Origin: Cyanobium sp. ATX 6F1
Lineage (GTDB): Bacteria; Cyanobacteriota; Cyanobacteriia; PCC-6307; Cyanobiaceae
Direction: 5' to 3'
Length of the DNA stretch: 64,000 nucleotides
NCBI RefSeq assembly: GCF_024346315.1
Contig: NZ_JAGQCS010000004.1
Location: forward strand, 186,001-250,000
This document shows, in pieces, positions 29,361-38,644 of this stretch. Made by a program: the position numbers and the translations under genes. The stretch's first letter is position 1; the number at the start of each line of letters is the position of its first letter. Under the pieces are notes generated by a model. It was not told the origin of the DNA. It saw only the letters and a list, made by a program, of their open reading frames with translations, and did no database searches.

Positions 29361-29744
29361 ATGTTTGAAACGGTGCTGTTCCCCATTGATCAGAGCCGCC
29401 AGGCCCTGGACGCGGTTGCCACGGCCCTGAAGCTGGCCCGGCAGCATGAAAGCCACCTGGTGGTGCTCTCGGTGGTGGAGGAGGAACCCGGGGCGATGCA
29501 CGACCCCGAGGCCGTGGCCCAGCTGCTGGAGCAGGCCCGCAGCAGCTTCGTGGAGGCGGGGGTACCCACCCAGGTGATCGAGCGGCAGGGCAAGCCGGCC
29601 TTCGTGATTTGTGATGTGGCCGATGAGATCAACGCCGATCTGATCGTGATGGGCACCCGGGGGCTGACCGTGGAGGCCGACGTTCCCAGCACCGCCGCCC
29701 GGGTGATCCAGCTCGCCCCCTGTCCGGTGCTGGTGGTGCCCTGA
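29361..29744 (+). CDS. Universal stress protein (UspA family)
   Basis: 127 residues with one Usp domain. FETVLFPIDQSRQALDAV forms the first strand and nucleotide-binding Asp; LIVMGTRGLTVEADVPSTAARVIQLAPCPVLVV gives the ATP-binding GxxG-type loop in a shortened form (MGTRG followed by a non-standard linker before S). Role in stress tolerance is general for the family. The stop overlaps the next ATG (TGATG), so it is probably co-transcribed with rbgA and the RluD-type gene. Confidence 0.88.
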   Translation: MFETVLFPIDQSRQALDAVATALKLARQHESHLVVLSVVEEEPGAMHDPEAVAQLLEQARSSFVEAGVPTQVIERQGKPAFVICDVADEINADLIVMGTRGLTVEADVPSTAARVIQLAPCPVLVVP

Positions 29745-30712
29745 TGGATGGCCCAGGGGAGGCCGGCGGCCGCGCGCCGGCGATCCAGTGGTACCCCGGC
29801 CACATCGCCCGAGCCGAGCGCCAGCTCAAGGCTCAGCTGGCCAAGGTCGACCTGGTGATCGAGGTGCGGGATGCCCGCATTCCCCTCTCCACCGGCCATC
29901 CCCGTCTCAAACGCTGGACCGACGGCAAGCAGCGGCTGCTGGTGATCAACCGCCGTGACATGGTGCCGGAGGCGGCCCGGATCGCCTGGGATCGCTGGTT
30001 CCGCGCCCGCGGTGAGACCCCCTGGTGGTGCGACGCCAAGGTGGGCACGGGCGTCAAGCAGCTGCAGGAGGCGGCGATTCGCGCCGGAGAGCAGCTCAAT
30101 GCCCGCCGGGCCGGTCGGGGCATGCGTCCGCGGCCGGTGCGGGCGCTGATGCTGGGCTTCCCCAACGTGGGCAAATCGGCGCTGATCAACCGGCTCGTGC
30201 GCCAGAAGGTCGTGGACAGCGCCCGCCGGGCCGGGGTCACCCGCACCCTGCGCTGGGTGCGCCTGGGCCAGGCCCTGGATCTGCTCGATGCCCCCGGCGT
30301 GCTGCCGCCCCGGCTCGAAGACCAGCGGGCGGCCCTGCTGCTGGCCCTCTGCGACGACATCGGCCAGGCGGCCTACGACGGCGAGGCGGTGGCGCGGGCG
30401 TTTCTGCGCTTGCTGGAGAAGCTGGAGCTCGATCCCGCCAACGGCATCGCCGCCGGCTTGCTCCAGCGGCGCTATGGCGTGGCGGCCCCGGCCGCCCATG
30501 CCGATGGGGCCGAGTGGCTGGAGGCCGCCGCCGCCCGCCACACCAGCGGCGACACGGCCCGCCAGGCCCAGCGCCTGCTGGATGACTTCCGCCGCGGCGT
30601 GCTGGGGCCGATCGCCCTGGAACTGCCACCGGAGCCGGTGCTTGAAGCGCCGCCTGCAGAGCTCCCTCCGGCGGAGCTGGAGCCCGCCGGGATGGAGGTG
30701 GCCGGGGCGTGA
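29744..30712 (+). CDS. rbgA: Ribosome biogenesis GTPase YlqF/RbgA
   Basis: Circularly permuted GTPase for late 50S assembly. 322 residues. IQWYPGHIARAERQLKAQLAKVDLVIEVRDARIPLS is the family opening; the G4 motif (here VINRRDM in place of NKxD) comes first, then G1 GFPNVGKSALINRL, G2/G3 GVTRTLRWV and DAPGVLPPRL. A helical C-terminal RNA-binding region ends in a Pro/Glu-rich tail specific to this protein. ATG overlaps the Usp stop. Confidence 0.94.
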   Translation: MDGPGEAGGRAPAIQWYPGHIARAERQLKAQLAKVDLVIEVRDARIPLSTGHPRLKRWTDGKQRLLVINRRDMVPEAARIAWDRWFRARGETPWWCDAKVGTGVKQLQEAAIRAGEQLNARRAGRGMRPRPVRALMLGFPNVGKSALINRLVRQKVVDSARRAGVTRTLRWVRLGQALDLLDAPGVLPPRLEDQRAALLLALCDDIGQAAYDGEAVARAFLRLLEKLELDPANGIAAGLLQRRYGVAAPAAHADGAEWLEAAAARHTSGDTARQAQRLLDDFRRGVLGPIALELPPEPVLEAPPAELPPAELEPAGMEVAGA

Positions 30713-31653
30713 GCGGCTTCGGCGAGGGGGAGGGGGAGCTGCTGACGCTTGAGTACCCCAAGCCGCTGCCGATGCGGTTGGACCGCTGGCTGGTGAGCCA
30801 GCGGCCCGAGCAGAGCCGCGCCCGGATCCAGAAGTTCATCGATGCCGGTTACGTGCGGGTCAACGGCGTCACCGGCCGCGCCAAGACCCCCCTGCGCCAG
30901 GGCGATGCGGTGCAGCTGTGGATGCCGCCCCCGGAGCCCCTGCCCTATCTGCTGCCCCAGGACATCCCCTTGGATGTGCTCTTCGAGGACGAACACCTGA
31001 TCGTGCTCAACAAGCCCGCCGGGCTCACGGTGCACCCGGCCCCGGGCAACAGGGACGGCACCCTGGTGAACGCCCTGCTGCACCACTGCCCTGATCTGCC
31101 GGGCATCGGCGGCGAACTGCGCCCGGGGATCGTGCACCGCCTCGACAGGGACACCACGGGCTGCATCGTGGTGGCCAAGAGCCAGGAGGCCCTGGTGAAG
31201 TTGCAGGGCCAGATCCAGAGCCGCGTGGCCTCACGGGAGTACCTGGCGGTGGTGCATGGGGCCCCGGGCGCCGAGCGGGGCACGGTGGTGGGGGCGATCG
31301 GGCGCCACCCGGTGGATCGCAAGAAGTACGCCGTGGTGGCCGAGGCCTCCGGGCGCCATGCCTGCACCCACTGGCAGCTGCTGGAGCGGCTGGGCGATTA
31401 CTCCCTGCTGCGCTTCAAGCTCGACACCGGCCGCACCCACCAGATCCGCGTCCACTGCGCCCACATCGGCCACCCGATCGTCGGGGATGCCACCTATGGC
31501 CGTTGCCGCAAACTGCCGGTTCCGTTGGCGGGCCAGGCCTTGCATGCGGTGCAGCTCGGGCTCGACCATCCGATCAGCCACGAGCGCCTGGTGTTCGAAG
31601 CGCCTTTGCCGGCGGCATTCGAGCGCCTGCTGGCGAAGCTGCGCAGCGTCTGA
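30709..31653 (+). CDS. rluD: RluD/RluA-family 23S rRNA pseudouridine synthase
   Basis: 314 residues: an N-terminal S4 RNA-binding domain (MRLDRWLVSQRPEQSRARIQKFIDAGYVRVNG) and the pseudouridine synthase core, with the catalytic Asp in GIVHRLDRDTTGCIVVAKS, LNKPAGLTVHPAPGN and LDTGRTHQIRVHCAHIGHPIVGD. RluD modifies helix 69 of 23S rRNA in E. coli; the S4 domain and length fit RluD, but exact target sites are inferred. Overlaps rbgA by four bases. Confidence 0.92.
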   Translation: MSGFGEGEGELLTLEYPKPLPMRLDRWLVSQRPEQSRARIQKFIDAGYVRVNGVTGRAKTPLRQGDAVQLWMPPPEPLPYLLPQDIPLDVLFEDEHLIVLNKPAGLTVHPAPGNRDGTLVNALLHHCPDLPGIGGELRPGIVHRLDRDTTGCIVVAKSQEALVKLQGQIQSRVASREYLAVVHGAPGAERGTVVGAIGRHPVDRKKYAVVAEASGRHACTHWQLLERLGDYSLLRFKLDTGRTHQIRVHCAHIGHPIVGDATYGRCRKLPVPLAGQALHAVQLGLDHPISHERLVFEAPLPAAFERLLAKLRSV

Positions 31654-31690
31654 GCGCCGGCCGGGATCCAGGGGGCCAGGGAGCCCGTGC

Positions 31691-33331
31691 TCAAGTGGCC
31701 AGCGACGGCAACCGCGGGGAGGCCTCCACCAGGGCCCGGGTGATGGCTGCCTGGGGATGCTCCAGCAGCTGATCGCCCGGCCCCTGCTCCACGATCTTGC
31801 CCCCCTCCAGCACGATCAGCCGCTGGCAGAAACCGCTGGCCAAGGCCAGGTCGTGGGTGACGAACACCATCGCCAGCCCCAGGCGCTGCTGGAGGGAGCG
31901 CAACAACTCCAGCACCTCCGCCTGCACCTCGGCGTCGAGCATGCTCACGCTCTCATCGCAGAGCAGCACCCGGGGCTCGAGCATCAGGGCGCGGGCGATC
32001 GCCACGCGCTGCTGCTGCCCCCCCGAGAGCTCCCGGGGCAGGCGCCGCTCGTAGCGCTCCGGCGGGGAGAGCCCCACCGCCGCCAGCTGGGCGCGCGCCC
32101 TGGCCCGGGCTTCGGCGCGGCCCGCCAGACCGTGGATCAGAAGGGGATCGGCGATCGCCTCCCCCACGGCCATGGCCGGGTTGAGGCAGGCCAGGGGGTC
32201 CTGGAACACCATCTGAATGCGCCGCCGGGCCCGGCGCCTCAGGCGGCCCCGCAGCGCCAGCAGGTCCTGGCCCTGCAGCCGCACCGATCCGCCCCGCACC
32301 GGCGTCAGGCCCATCAGGGCCCGGCAGAGGGTGCTCTTGCCGCAGCCCGAGGCCCCGACCACGCCGAGGGTTTCCCCTTCGCGCACCTGCAGGCTCACCC
32401 CGTCGACGGCCTTGAGCCAACGGGGGTTCCAAGGCAATGAGGGCAGCGGGTGCCAGCAGCGCAGGTTCTCCAGCTCCAGCAGCAGCGGTGCCTCGCTGGG
32501 GGCTGGGGTGGGGGTGCCCTCGCGGGCGCGGGCGGCCGCCAGCAGCCGCTGGCTGAGGGGGGCCCGGGGGCGGGTGAGCAGTTGGGTGGCGGGGGCCTCC
32601 TCCACCAGCCGGCCCTGATCGAGCACGGCGATGCGATCGCACCAGCGGCCCGCCAGCGCCAGGTCGTGGCTGATCAGCAGCAGGGCGCTGCCCGCCTCCT
32701 GGCAGAGGCGGCTGAGTTCGGCCATCACCTGGGCGGCCACCGCCACATCCAGGCTGGTGGTGGGCTCATCGGCGATCACCAGGGGCGGTTCCAGGGCCAT
32801 GGCCAGGGCGATGGCCAGCCGCTGGCGCATGCCGCCGCTGAATTCATGGGGGTAGCTGCCGTAGCGCTCCGCCTCGATGCCGACTCGGGCCAGGAGCTCC
32901 TCGGCGCGCTGCCGGCGCTGGCGGCGTTTCCACAGGGGGCGGTGGGCCGCGAGGGTGTCGTTCAGGTGCTCCCCCACCGTGAGCAGCGGGTTGAGCCGGG
33001 TCATCGGGTCCTGGAAGACCAGCCCCACGGCTTCACCACGGAGCTGGCGCAGTGCCCCCTGCCGCAGCAGCCGCGGATCGGTGCCCGCCAGCAGCAGGGT
33101 GCCCTCGCAACGGCTGCCGCTTGGCAGCAGCTGCAGCACCGCCCGGGCCACAGTGCTCTTGCCGCAGCCCGAGGGGCCCACCAGGGCCAGCCGCTCGCCC
33201 CGGGCCAGGCTCAGGTTCAGGCCGTCGAGGGTGGGAACCAAGGCTTCCCGCTCCGATCCGGCCGCGGGCGGGTACTGCACCACCAGATCGCGGATCAGCA
33301 ACACCGGATCGGTGGCGGAAATGGTGGCCAT
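31691..33331 (-). CDS. Two-cassette ABC transporter ATPase (peptide/nickel type)
   Basis: 546 residues: two complete nucleotide-binding domains in one chain, like fused DppD–DppF/OppD–OppF. Cassette 1: Walker A LVGPSGCGKSTVARA, signature FSGGMRQRLAIALAM, Walker B LVIADEPTTSLDV. Cassette 2: GASGCGKSTLCRA, LSGGQQQRVAIARALM, VLLCDESVSMLD. No permease or solute-binding partner is adjacent, so the transported substrate is unknown. The ATG at 33331 (MATISATDPVLLIRDL) is chosen; upstream codons lie in the divergent intergenic region shared with the RSH gene. Confidence 0.92.
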   Translation of the reverse strand: MATISATDPVLLIRDLVVQYPPAAGSEREALVPTLDGLNLSLARGERLALVGPSGCGKSTVARAVLQLLPSGSRCEGTLLLAGTDPRLLRQGALRQLRGEAVGLVFQDPMTRLNPLLTVGEHLNDTLAAHRPLWKRRQRRQRAEELLARVGIEAERYGSYPHEFSGGMRQRLAIALAMALEPPLVIADEPTTSLDVAVAAQVMAELSRLCQEAGSALLLISHDLALAGRWCDRIAVLDQGRLVEEAPATQLLTRPRAPLSQRLLAAARAREGTPTPAPSEAPLLLELENLRCWHPLPSLPWNPRWLKAVDGVSLQVREGETLGVVGASGCGKSTLCRALMGLTPVRGGSVRLQGQDLLALRGRLRRRARRRIQMVFQDPLACLNPAMAVGEAIADPLLIHGLAGRAEARARARAQLAAVGLSPPERYERRLPRELSGGQQQRVAIARALMLEPRVLLCDESVSMLDAEVQAEVLELLRSLQQRLGLAMVFVTHDLALASGFCQRLIVLEGGKIVEQGPGDQLLEHPQAAITRALVEASPRLPSLAT

Positions 33332-33413
33332 TCCCCCAGCTTGGATGCCGGGACCCGCACATCCGGCCAAATGTTTCGGCGCCCCAATACGATGGATGAA
33401 TCCGCAGGGTGAA

Positions 33414-35918
33414 ATGCTCGAAGCGGCCCAGGCCACGGCTGTCGAAGATCTTGTCGCCGACGATCTTCTCGCCGAAGATCTCGCTCTCGACGATGGGGAT
33501 CTGGAAGATCGGGCGGTTGTTGATGCCGATCGCGTCGATCCCCCTGCCGAAGCGCCTGCTGGACATCCCCCGGTGAGCGGGACCTTGGTGGTGGCCTTCG
33601 GCTCTGGGCGCCGTTCCGCCGACGACTACGCGATTCCGCTGCCGGAGTGGCTGCGGCGCGCTTTGGAGCAGTCCCAGCCGTCTTCCCCAGCTCGCGCCCC
33701 CGGGGCTCCCGCCACCGCCAGCGAGGCCCAGCCGGCAACCGCTCATCCGCCCGCAACAGCCCATCCGCTCGCAACAGCCAATCAGCGCCTGCTGGCCGCC
33801 GCCTTCGATTTCGCCTACCAGCTCCATGACGGTCAGATGCGGGCCAGCGGCGAGCCCTACATCGTTCATCCGGTGGCGGTCGCTGATCTGTTGCGGGAGA
33901 TCGGTGCCAGCCCCAGCGTGATCGCCGCCGGGTTCCTCCACGATGTGGTCGAGGACACAGGCGTCACCCCCGAGCAGCTCGAGCAGCATTTCGGCCCTGA
34001 GGTGCGGGCGCTGGTGGAGGGGGTCACCAAGCTGGGGGGCATCCATTTCACCAACCGCACCGAGGCCCAGGCGGAGAACCTGCGACGCATGTTCCTGGCC
34101 ATGGCCAGCGACATCCGGGTGGTGCTGGTGAAGCTGGCCGACCGGCTCCACAACATGCGCACGATTGCGGCGCTGGCGCCGGAGAAGCAGCAGCGCATCG
34201 CCCGCGAGACCCGCGAGATCTACGGCCCCCTGGCCAACCGGCTGGGGATCGGCCGGCTCAAGTGGGAACTGGAGGATCTGGCCTTCAAGGTGCTCGAGCC
34301 CGAGGCCTTCCGCGAGATCCAGCAGCAGGTGGCCAGCAAGCGCAGCGACCGGGAGGATCGCCTGGCGGTCACCGTGCAACTGCTGCGCGACCGGCTGGCG
34401 GCGGTGGGGTTGGAGGCCTGTGACGTGAGCGGCAGGCCGAAGCACCTCTACGGCATCTGGAGCAAGATGCAGCGCCAGCAGAAGGCCTTCCACGAGATCT
34501 ACGACGTGGCGGCCCTTCGCATCCTGACCCCGAGCGACGAGGCCTGTTATCGCGCCCTGGCCGTGGTGCACGACACCTTCCGCCCGATCCCCGGCCGCTT
34601 CAAGGACTACATCGGTCTGCCCAAGCCCAACGGCTACCAATCCCTGCACACGGCGGTGATCGGCCGCCACCGGCCGATCGAGGTGCAGATCCGCACCGCC
34701 GACATGCACCAGGTGGCCGAATACGGCATCGCCGCCCACTGGAAATACAAGGAGGGGGGCTCCCCCGCCGCCGGCGACACCGAGCGCTTCAACTGGCTGC
34801 GGCAGCTGGTCGACTGGCAGAAGGACGACGGCGGCGCCGACAGCAGCGACTACCTGGCCTCGATCAAGGAAGACCTGTTCGATGAGGAGGTGTTTGTGTT
34901 CACCCCCAGCGGTGATGTGGTGGGGTTGCGCAAAGGTTCCACGGCGGTGGATTTCGCCTACCGGATCCACTCGGAGGTGGGCAATCACTGCCAGGGGGTG
35001 CGCATCAACGACCGCCTCTGCCCCCTGGCCACGCCGCTGCAGAACGGCGATTTCGTGCAGATCCTCAACGCCAAGTCGGCCCACCCCAGCCTCGATTGGC
35101 TCAACTTCGTCGCCACCCCCACGGCGCGGAACCGCATCCGCCAGTGGTACAAGCGCAGTCACCGGGAGGAGAACATCCTCCGCGGGCGGGAGCTGCTGGA
35201 GCGCGAACTCGGCCGCGACGGCTTCGATGCCCTGCTCAACGGACCGGCCATGGCCAAGGTGGCCCGCCGCTGCAACCTCATCGGCACCGACGATCTGCTG
35301 GCCTCCCTGGGCTTCGGGGGCGTCACCCTGCAGCAGGTGGTGAACCGGCTGCGGGAGGAGATCCGCCTGGCCACGGCGGTGGCCGCTCCGGTGCTCAGCA
35401 ACGAGGAACTGGCTCGCACGGTGTCGGCCCAGGCGGAGAGCGCCCCTGCGCCGAACGAGACCTCCACCGCCAGCCCGATCCTGGGGCTCGAGGGGCTCGA
35501 ATACCGCATCGGTGGTTGCTGCAGCCCCCTGCCCGGGGAGGCGATCCTGGGCACGGTTGCCCTTGGCAACCACGGCATCACCATCCATCGCCAGGACTGC
35601 CCCAACATCAGCCCGGTGCCGGTCGACCGGCGGCTGCCGGTGCGCTGGAACCCCCTGGTGGATCCCGTGCGCCGCCGTTACCCGGTGCAGTTGCGCATCG
35701 AGGTGCTCGATCGCGTCGGGGTCTTGAAAGACATCCTCACGCGCCTCTCCGACAGCCGCATCAACGTCAGCGATGCGCGCGTGCGCACCAACCCCGGCAA
35801 GCCGGCCCGCATCGACCTGCGGGTGGAACTCACCAGTGCCGCCCAGCTGGGCACCACCATGGACCAGATCCGCTCGATGGCGGATGTGCTCGATCTCTGC
35901 CGCACGGGCATCGGCTGA
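33414..35918 (+). CDS. spoT: Bifunctional (p)ppGpp synthetase/hydrolase (Rel/SpoT)
   Basis: Makes and degrades the alarmone (p)ppGpp. About 834 residues. An acidic N-terminal extension (about 1–105) precedes the HD hydrolase domain (FLHDVVEDTG, LADRLHNMRT), the synthetase domain (RPKHLYGIWSKMQ, GRFKDYIGLPKPNGYQSLHTAV), the TGS domain (VFTPSGDVVGLRKGSTAVDFAYRIH), a zinc-finger/conserved-Cys region (GLEYRIGGCCSPLP) and a C-terminal ACT domain. The RFKD sequence fits the RxKD motif of bifunctional enzymes. Starts at 33396 (ATG) and 33573 (GTG) are alternatives. Probably the only RSH in this lineage. Confidence 0.94.
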   Translation: MLEAAQATAVEDLVADDLLAEDLALDDGDLEDRAVVDADRVDPPAEAPAGHPPVSGTLVVAFGSGRRSADDYAIPLPEWLRRALEQSQPSSPARAPGAPATASEAQPATAHPPATAHPLATANQRLLAAAFDFAYQLHDGQMRASGEPYIVHPVAVADLLREIGASPSVIAAGFLHDVVEDTGVTPEQLEQHFGPEVRALVEGVTKLGGIHFTNRTEAQAENLRRMFLAMASDIRVVLVKLADRLHNMRTIAALAPEKQQRIARETREIYGPLANRLGIGRLKWELEDLAFKVLEPEAFREIQQQVASKRSDREDRLAVTVQLLRDRLAAVGLEACDVSGRPKHLYGIWSKMQRQQKAFHEIYDVAALRILTPSDEACYRALAVVHDTFRPIPGRFKDYIGLPKPNGYQSLHTAVIGRHRPIEVQIRTADMHQVAEYGIAAHWKYKEGGSPAAGDTERFNWLRQLVDWQKDDGGADSSDYLASIKEDLFDEEVFVFTPSGDVVGLRKGSTAVDFAYRIHSEVGNHCQGVRINDRLCPLATPLQNGDFVQILNAKSAHPSLDWLNFVATPTARNRIRQWYKRSHREENILRGRELLERELGRDGFDALLNGPAMAKVARRCNLIGTDDLLASLGFGGVTLQQVVNRLREEIRLATAVAAPVLSNEELARTVSAQAESAPAPNETSTASPILGLEGLEYRIGGCCSPLPGEAILGTVALGNHGITIHRQDCPNISPVPVDRRLPVRWNPLVDPVRRRYPVQLRIEVLDRVGVLKDILTRLSDSRINVSDARVRTNPGKPARIDLRVELTSAAQLGTTMDQIRSMADVLDLCRTGIG

Positions 35919-36009
35919 GGTGTGGAGCCCCTGAAGCCGTGCCTTTGGTCACATCAGCTCCGGGAAGCGCTGGCTAGACAGGCTCAACCCATTTCAGGAG
36001 TCGCGTCCC

Positions 36010-36198
36010 ATGACCTCTGAGCAAGCCGCCGCCCTGCTGGATGACACCCTCGATCTGGTGCATCTCCGCCTTGAGCACCTGCAGTTGAGCCATCAGGGGG
36101 CGGAATGCCAGGCCCTGGAGGCGGAATTCCGCGAGTGGCGCCACCCCAGCGGCCCGGAGATCGATCTGGTGCTCTGCCCGACGCCTTCTGCCGGCTGA
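36010..36198 (+). CDS. Small conserved-type protein of unknown function
   Basis: 62 residues, MTSEQAAALLDDTLDLVHLR, continuing as a helical, acidic chain with one Cys pair (AECQALEAEF and LVLCPTP). A good ribosome-binding site (CAGGAG, about 10 bases upstream) precedes the ATG, which supports translation. It sits alone between the RSH gene and mnmE. No function is recognised. Confidence 0.6.
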   Translation: MTSEQAAALLDDTLDLVHLRLEHLQLSHQGAECQALEAEFREWRHPSGPEIDLVLCPTPSAG

Positions 36199-36221
36199 GG
36201 GGCTGTCGGCTGAGGGGCTGC
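36192..36221 (+). repeat. 15-bp tandem duplication upstream of mnmE
   Basis: Two near-identical 15-base units (CGGCTGAGGGGCTGT and CGGCTGAGGGGCTGC) start at the stop of the 62-residue gene. They lie 34 bases before the mnmE start. Confidence 0.75.
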
Positions 36222-36254
36222 CGTCGGCGATGACGCCAGCCGACACTGGGGGTT

Positions 36255-37673
36255 GTGCGGCGGACGCCCCCCTTGAAGAGCGAGGACACCATCGCCAGCG
36301 GCGGCGGCGCCACCGACACGATCGCTGCGGTTGCCACCGCCGTGGCGCCGGGGGTAGGCAGCGTCGCGATCGTGCGGGTCTCCGGGGCTGGGGCTGAGCC
36401 GATCGCCCGCCGGTTGTTCCTGGCCCCTGGGGACCAGGCCTGGGAGAGCCATCGGGTGCTCTACGGCCATGTGATCGATCCCGGCAGCGGTGAGCGCCTC
36501 GATGAGGCGCTGCTGCTGCTGATGCGCGCCCCCCGCAGCTTCACCCGCGAGGACGTGGTGGAGTTCCACTGCCATGGAGGGGTGGTGGCCGTCGGCCGGG
36601 TGCTGGAGCAGGTGCTCGCGGCGGGGGCCCGGCGTGCCCTGCCTGGGGAGTTCAGCCAGCGGGCCTTCCTCAACGGCCGCCTGGACCTCACCCGCGCCGA
36701 GGCGCTCAGTGAGCTGATCACCGCCCGCAGCCGCCGGGCGGCCCAACTGGCGATGGCGGGCCTCGATGGCGGCCTGGAGCGGCGCATCGGCGCCCTGCGC
36801 TTCCGGCTGCTGGATCAATTGGCGGAGCTGGAGGCCCGCGTCGATTTCGAAGAGGATCTGCCCCCCCTTGAGGGCGGCGCCGTGGTGGCGGAACTGGAGT
36901 CTGTGAGGGGGGAACTCGCCGCGCTGGTGGCCGAGGCCGCCCAGGGCCGGGTGCTGCGGGAGGGGTTGAAGGTGGCGATCATCGGTCGCCCGAACGTGGG
37001 CAAATCCAGCCTGCTCAATGCCCTCAGCGGCAGCGAACGGGCGATCGTCACCGAGCTGCCCGGCACCACCCGCGACCTGGTGGAGAGCGAACTGGTGCTC
37101 CAGGGGGTGCCGATCACCCTGCTCGACACGGCCGGTATCCGCCCCACCGACGACCCGGTGGAGCGCCGGGGGATCGAACGCAGCCGCTCGGCCCTGGCGA
37201 GCGCCGATGCCGTGTTGCTGCTCTTCGACCTGTCGGCAGGTTGGGGCGAGGCTGATGGGGCCCTGCGGGCGCTGGTGCCCGAGGGGGTGCCCTTGCTGGT
37301 GGTGGGCAACAAGCTGGATGCGGTCCAGCCAGATGCGGCCGCTGGGGGTGGGGTCGCCGGCCCGGCGGATCTGGCAATCAGCGCCCTGGCGGGCGAGGGG
37401 CTGGGCGCCCTGGCGACGGCGCTGCTGGCTCGATGCGGCGCGACGCTTGGATCAGGGTTGGAAGTGGCCCTCAACCAGCGCCAGCGGGATCTGGCCGCCG
37501 AGGCCTCCATCGCCCTGGGCCGATCCCTGGAGGCCGCTGATCAGGACCTCCCCTGGGACTTCTGGACCATTGACCTGCGCCAGGCGGTGCGCAGCCTGGG
37601 GGCGATCACCGGCGAGGAGGTGAATGAAGCCGTGCTCGATCGGATTTTTTCCCGCTTCTGCATCGGCAAATGA
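36255..37673 (+). CDS. mnmE: tRNA uridine-5-carboxymethylaminomethyl modification GTPase MnmE
   Basis: With MnmG it installs the (carboxymethyl)aminomethyl group on wobble U34. 472 residues: an N-terminal folate-binding domain (TIAAVATAVAPGVGSVAIVRVSG, DVVEFHCHGG, LPGEFSQRAFLNGRLDLTRAEAL), a central GTPase (GRPNVGKSSLLNALSG, ELPGTTRDLVES, DTAGIR, VGNKLD) and the invariant C-terminus FCIGK. The GTG start at 36255 adds about 18 variable residues before the conserved DTIAAVATA segment. Confidence 0.96.
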   Translation: MRRTPPLKSEDTIASGGGATDTIAAVATAVAPGVGSVAIVRVSGAGAEPIARRLFLAPGDQAWESHRVLYGHVIDPGSGERLDEALLLLMRAPRSFTREDVVEFHCHGGVVAVGRVLEQVLAAGARRALPGEFSQRAFLNGRLDLTRAEALSELITARSRRAAQLAMAGLDGGLERRIGALRFRLLDQLAELEARVDFEEDLPPLEGGAVVAELESVRGELAALVAEAAQGRVLREGLKVAIIGRPNVGKSSLLNALSGSERAIVTELPGTTRDLVESELVLQGVPITLLDTAGIRPTDDPVERRGIERSRSALASADAVLLLFDLSAGWGEADGALRALVPEGVPLLVVGNKLDAVQPDAAAGGGVAGPADLAISALAGEGLGALATALLARCGATLGSGLEVALNQRQRDLAAEASIALGRSLEAADQDLPWDFWTIDLRQAVRSLGAITGEEVNEAVLDRIFSRFCIGK

Positions 37674-37677
37674 AGCC

Positions 37678-38544
37678 TCAGCCCGCCGGTGCCACCCCGT
37701 GGGCCTTGAACCAGGCCTGCAGCCGCTTCCAGCCCGCCGCCGCCGCTTCGGCCAGGAAGGTGGGGCGGTAATCGGCGTGGAAGCCGTGGGGCACGCCCGG
37801 GAACACCTGGATCTCACTGCGGTTGCCGGCCGCCTTGAGCGCCGCCTGCATGCGCTGCACCGACTCCAGTGGGATGCCCTCATCGGCGCCGGCATAGAGG
37901 CCCAGCACCGGTGCCTTCAGCTTTCCCGCCAGATCGATCGGGAAGCGGGGCTGCAGCGGCGTGGCGGTGCCCACCAGGCGGCCGTACCAGGCCACACCGG
38001 CCTTGAGCTTGGGGTTGTGGGCGGCGTAGAGCCAGGTGATGCGTCCACCCCAGCAGAAGCCCGTGATCCCCAGCCGGCTGGTGTCGCCCCCATGGCCCGC
38101 GGCCCAGGCCACCGTGGCATCGAGATCGGAGAGCACCTGGGCATCCGGCACCTGGGCCACCACCGGCAGGATGGATGGGATGTCGGGCAGCTGGCTCACA
38201 TCCCCCTGGCGCTCAAACAGGCTGGGGGCGATCGCCAGGTAACCGAGTTTGGCCAGGCGCCGGCAGACGTCCTGGATGTGGGCGTGCACCCCGAAGATCT
38301 CCTGCACCACCAGCACCACCGGATGGCGGCTGCCCTTGGCGGGCTGGGCGCGGTAGGCGGGAATCGAGCGATCAGCCGCCGGCACGCTCACGAAGCCGGC
38401 GAGCAGCCCATCGGCGGGTGTGGTGATCGTGGCCGCCATGGTCGGCCCGGCGGCGATGGCGAAACCAGTGGCCAGGCCCCCCAGCAACAGCTCCCGGCGC
38501 CGCAGGCTGAGGGTCGATGCGGGATCATTCGATCGGGTTCCCAT
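37678..38544 (-). CDS. Exported dienelactone hydrolase-family enzyme
   Basis: 288 residues of alpha/beta-hydrolase fold. The triad is visible: nucleophile Cys in [13 protein letters not shown], Asp in [12 protein letters not shown], His in [11 protein letters not shown]. The N-terminus [21 protein letters not shown] resembles a Tat signal (RR-x-LL followed by a hydrophobic stretch), implying export of the folded enzyme. The DLH family hydrolyses dienelactones or other esters; the natural substrate is unknown. The ATG at 38544 gives this signal peptide. The stop lies four bases from the converging mnmE stop. Confidence 0.88.
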   Translation of the reverse strand: MGTRSNDPASTLSLRRRELLLGGLATGFAIAAGPTMAATITTPADGLLAGFVSVPAADRSIPAYRAQPAKGSRHPVVLVVQEIFGVHAHIQDVCRRLAKLGYLAIAPSLFERQGDVSQLPDIPSILPVVAQVPDAQVLSDLDATVAWAAGHGGDTSRLGITGFCWGGRITWLYAAHNPKLKAGVAWYGRLVGTATPLQPRFPIDLAGKLKAPVLGLYAGADEGIPLESVQRMQAALKAAGNRSEIQVFPGVPHGFHADYRPTFLAEAAAAGWKRLQAWFKAHGVAPAG

Positions 38545-38644
38545 GGAGCTGCTGGGGGCTGGGGTTGGTTCCAGGCCACTCTGGTCGACAATTCTTTCCA
38601 CCCCAGCCCCGCGCCTCTGGTTTGCGGCGGTGCCGCGCCTACCC

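Noticed and set aside
33033..35588. Long minus-strand open frame antisense to the RSH gene
   Set aside because: No domain motifs; mirrors third-codon GC bias of the sense gene.
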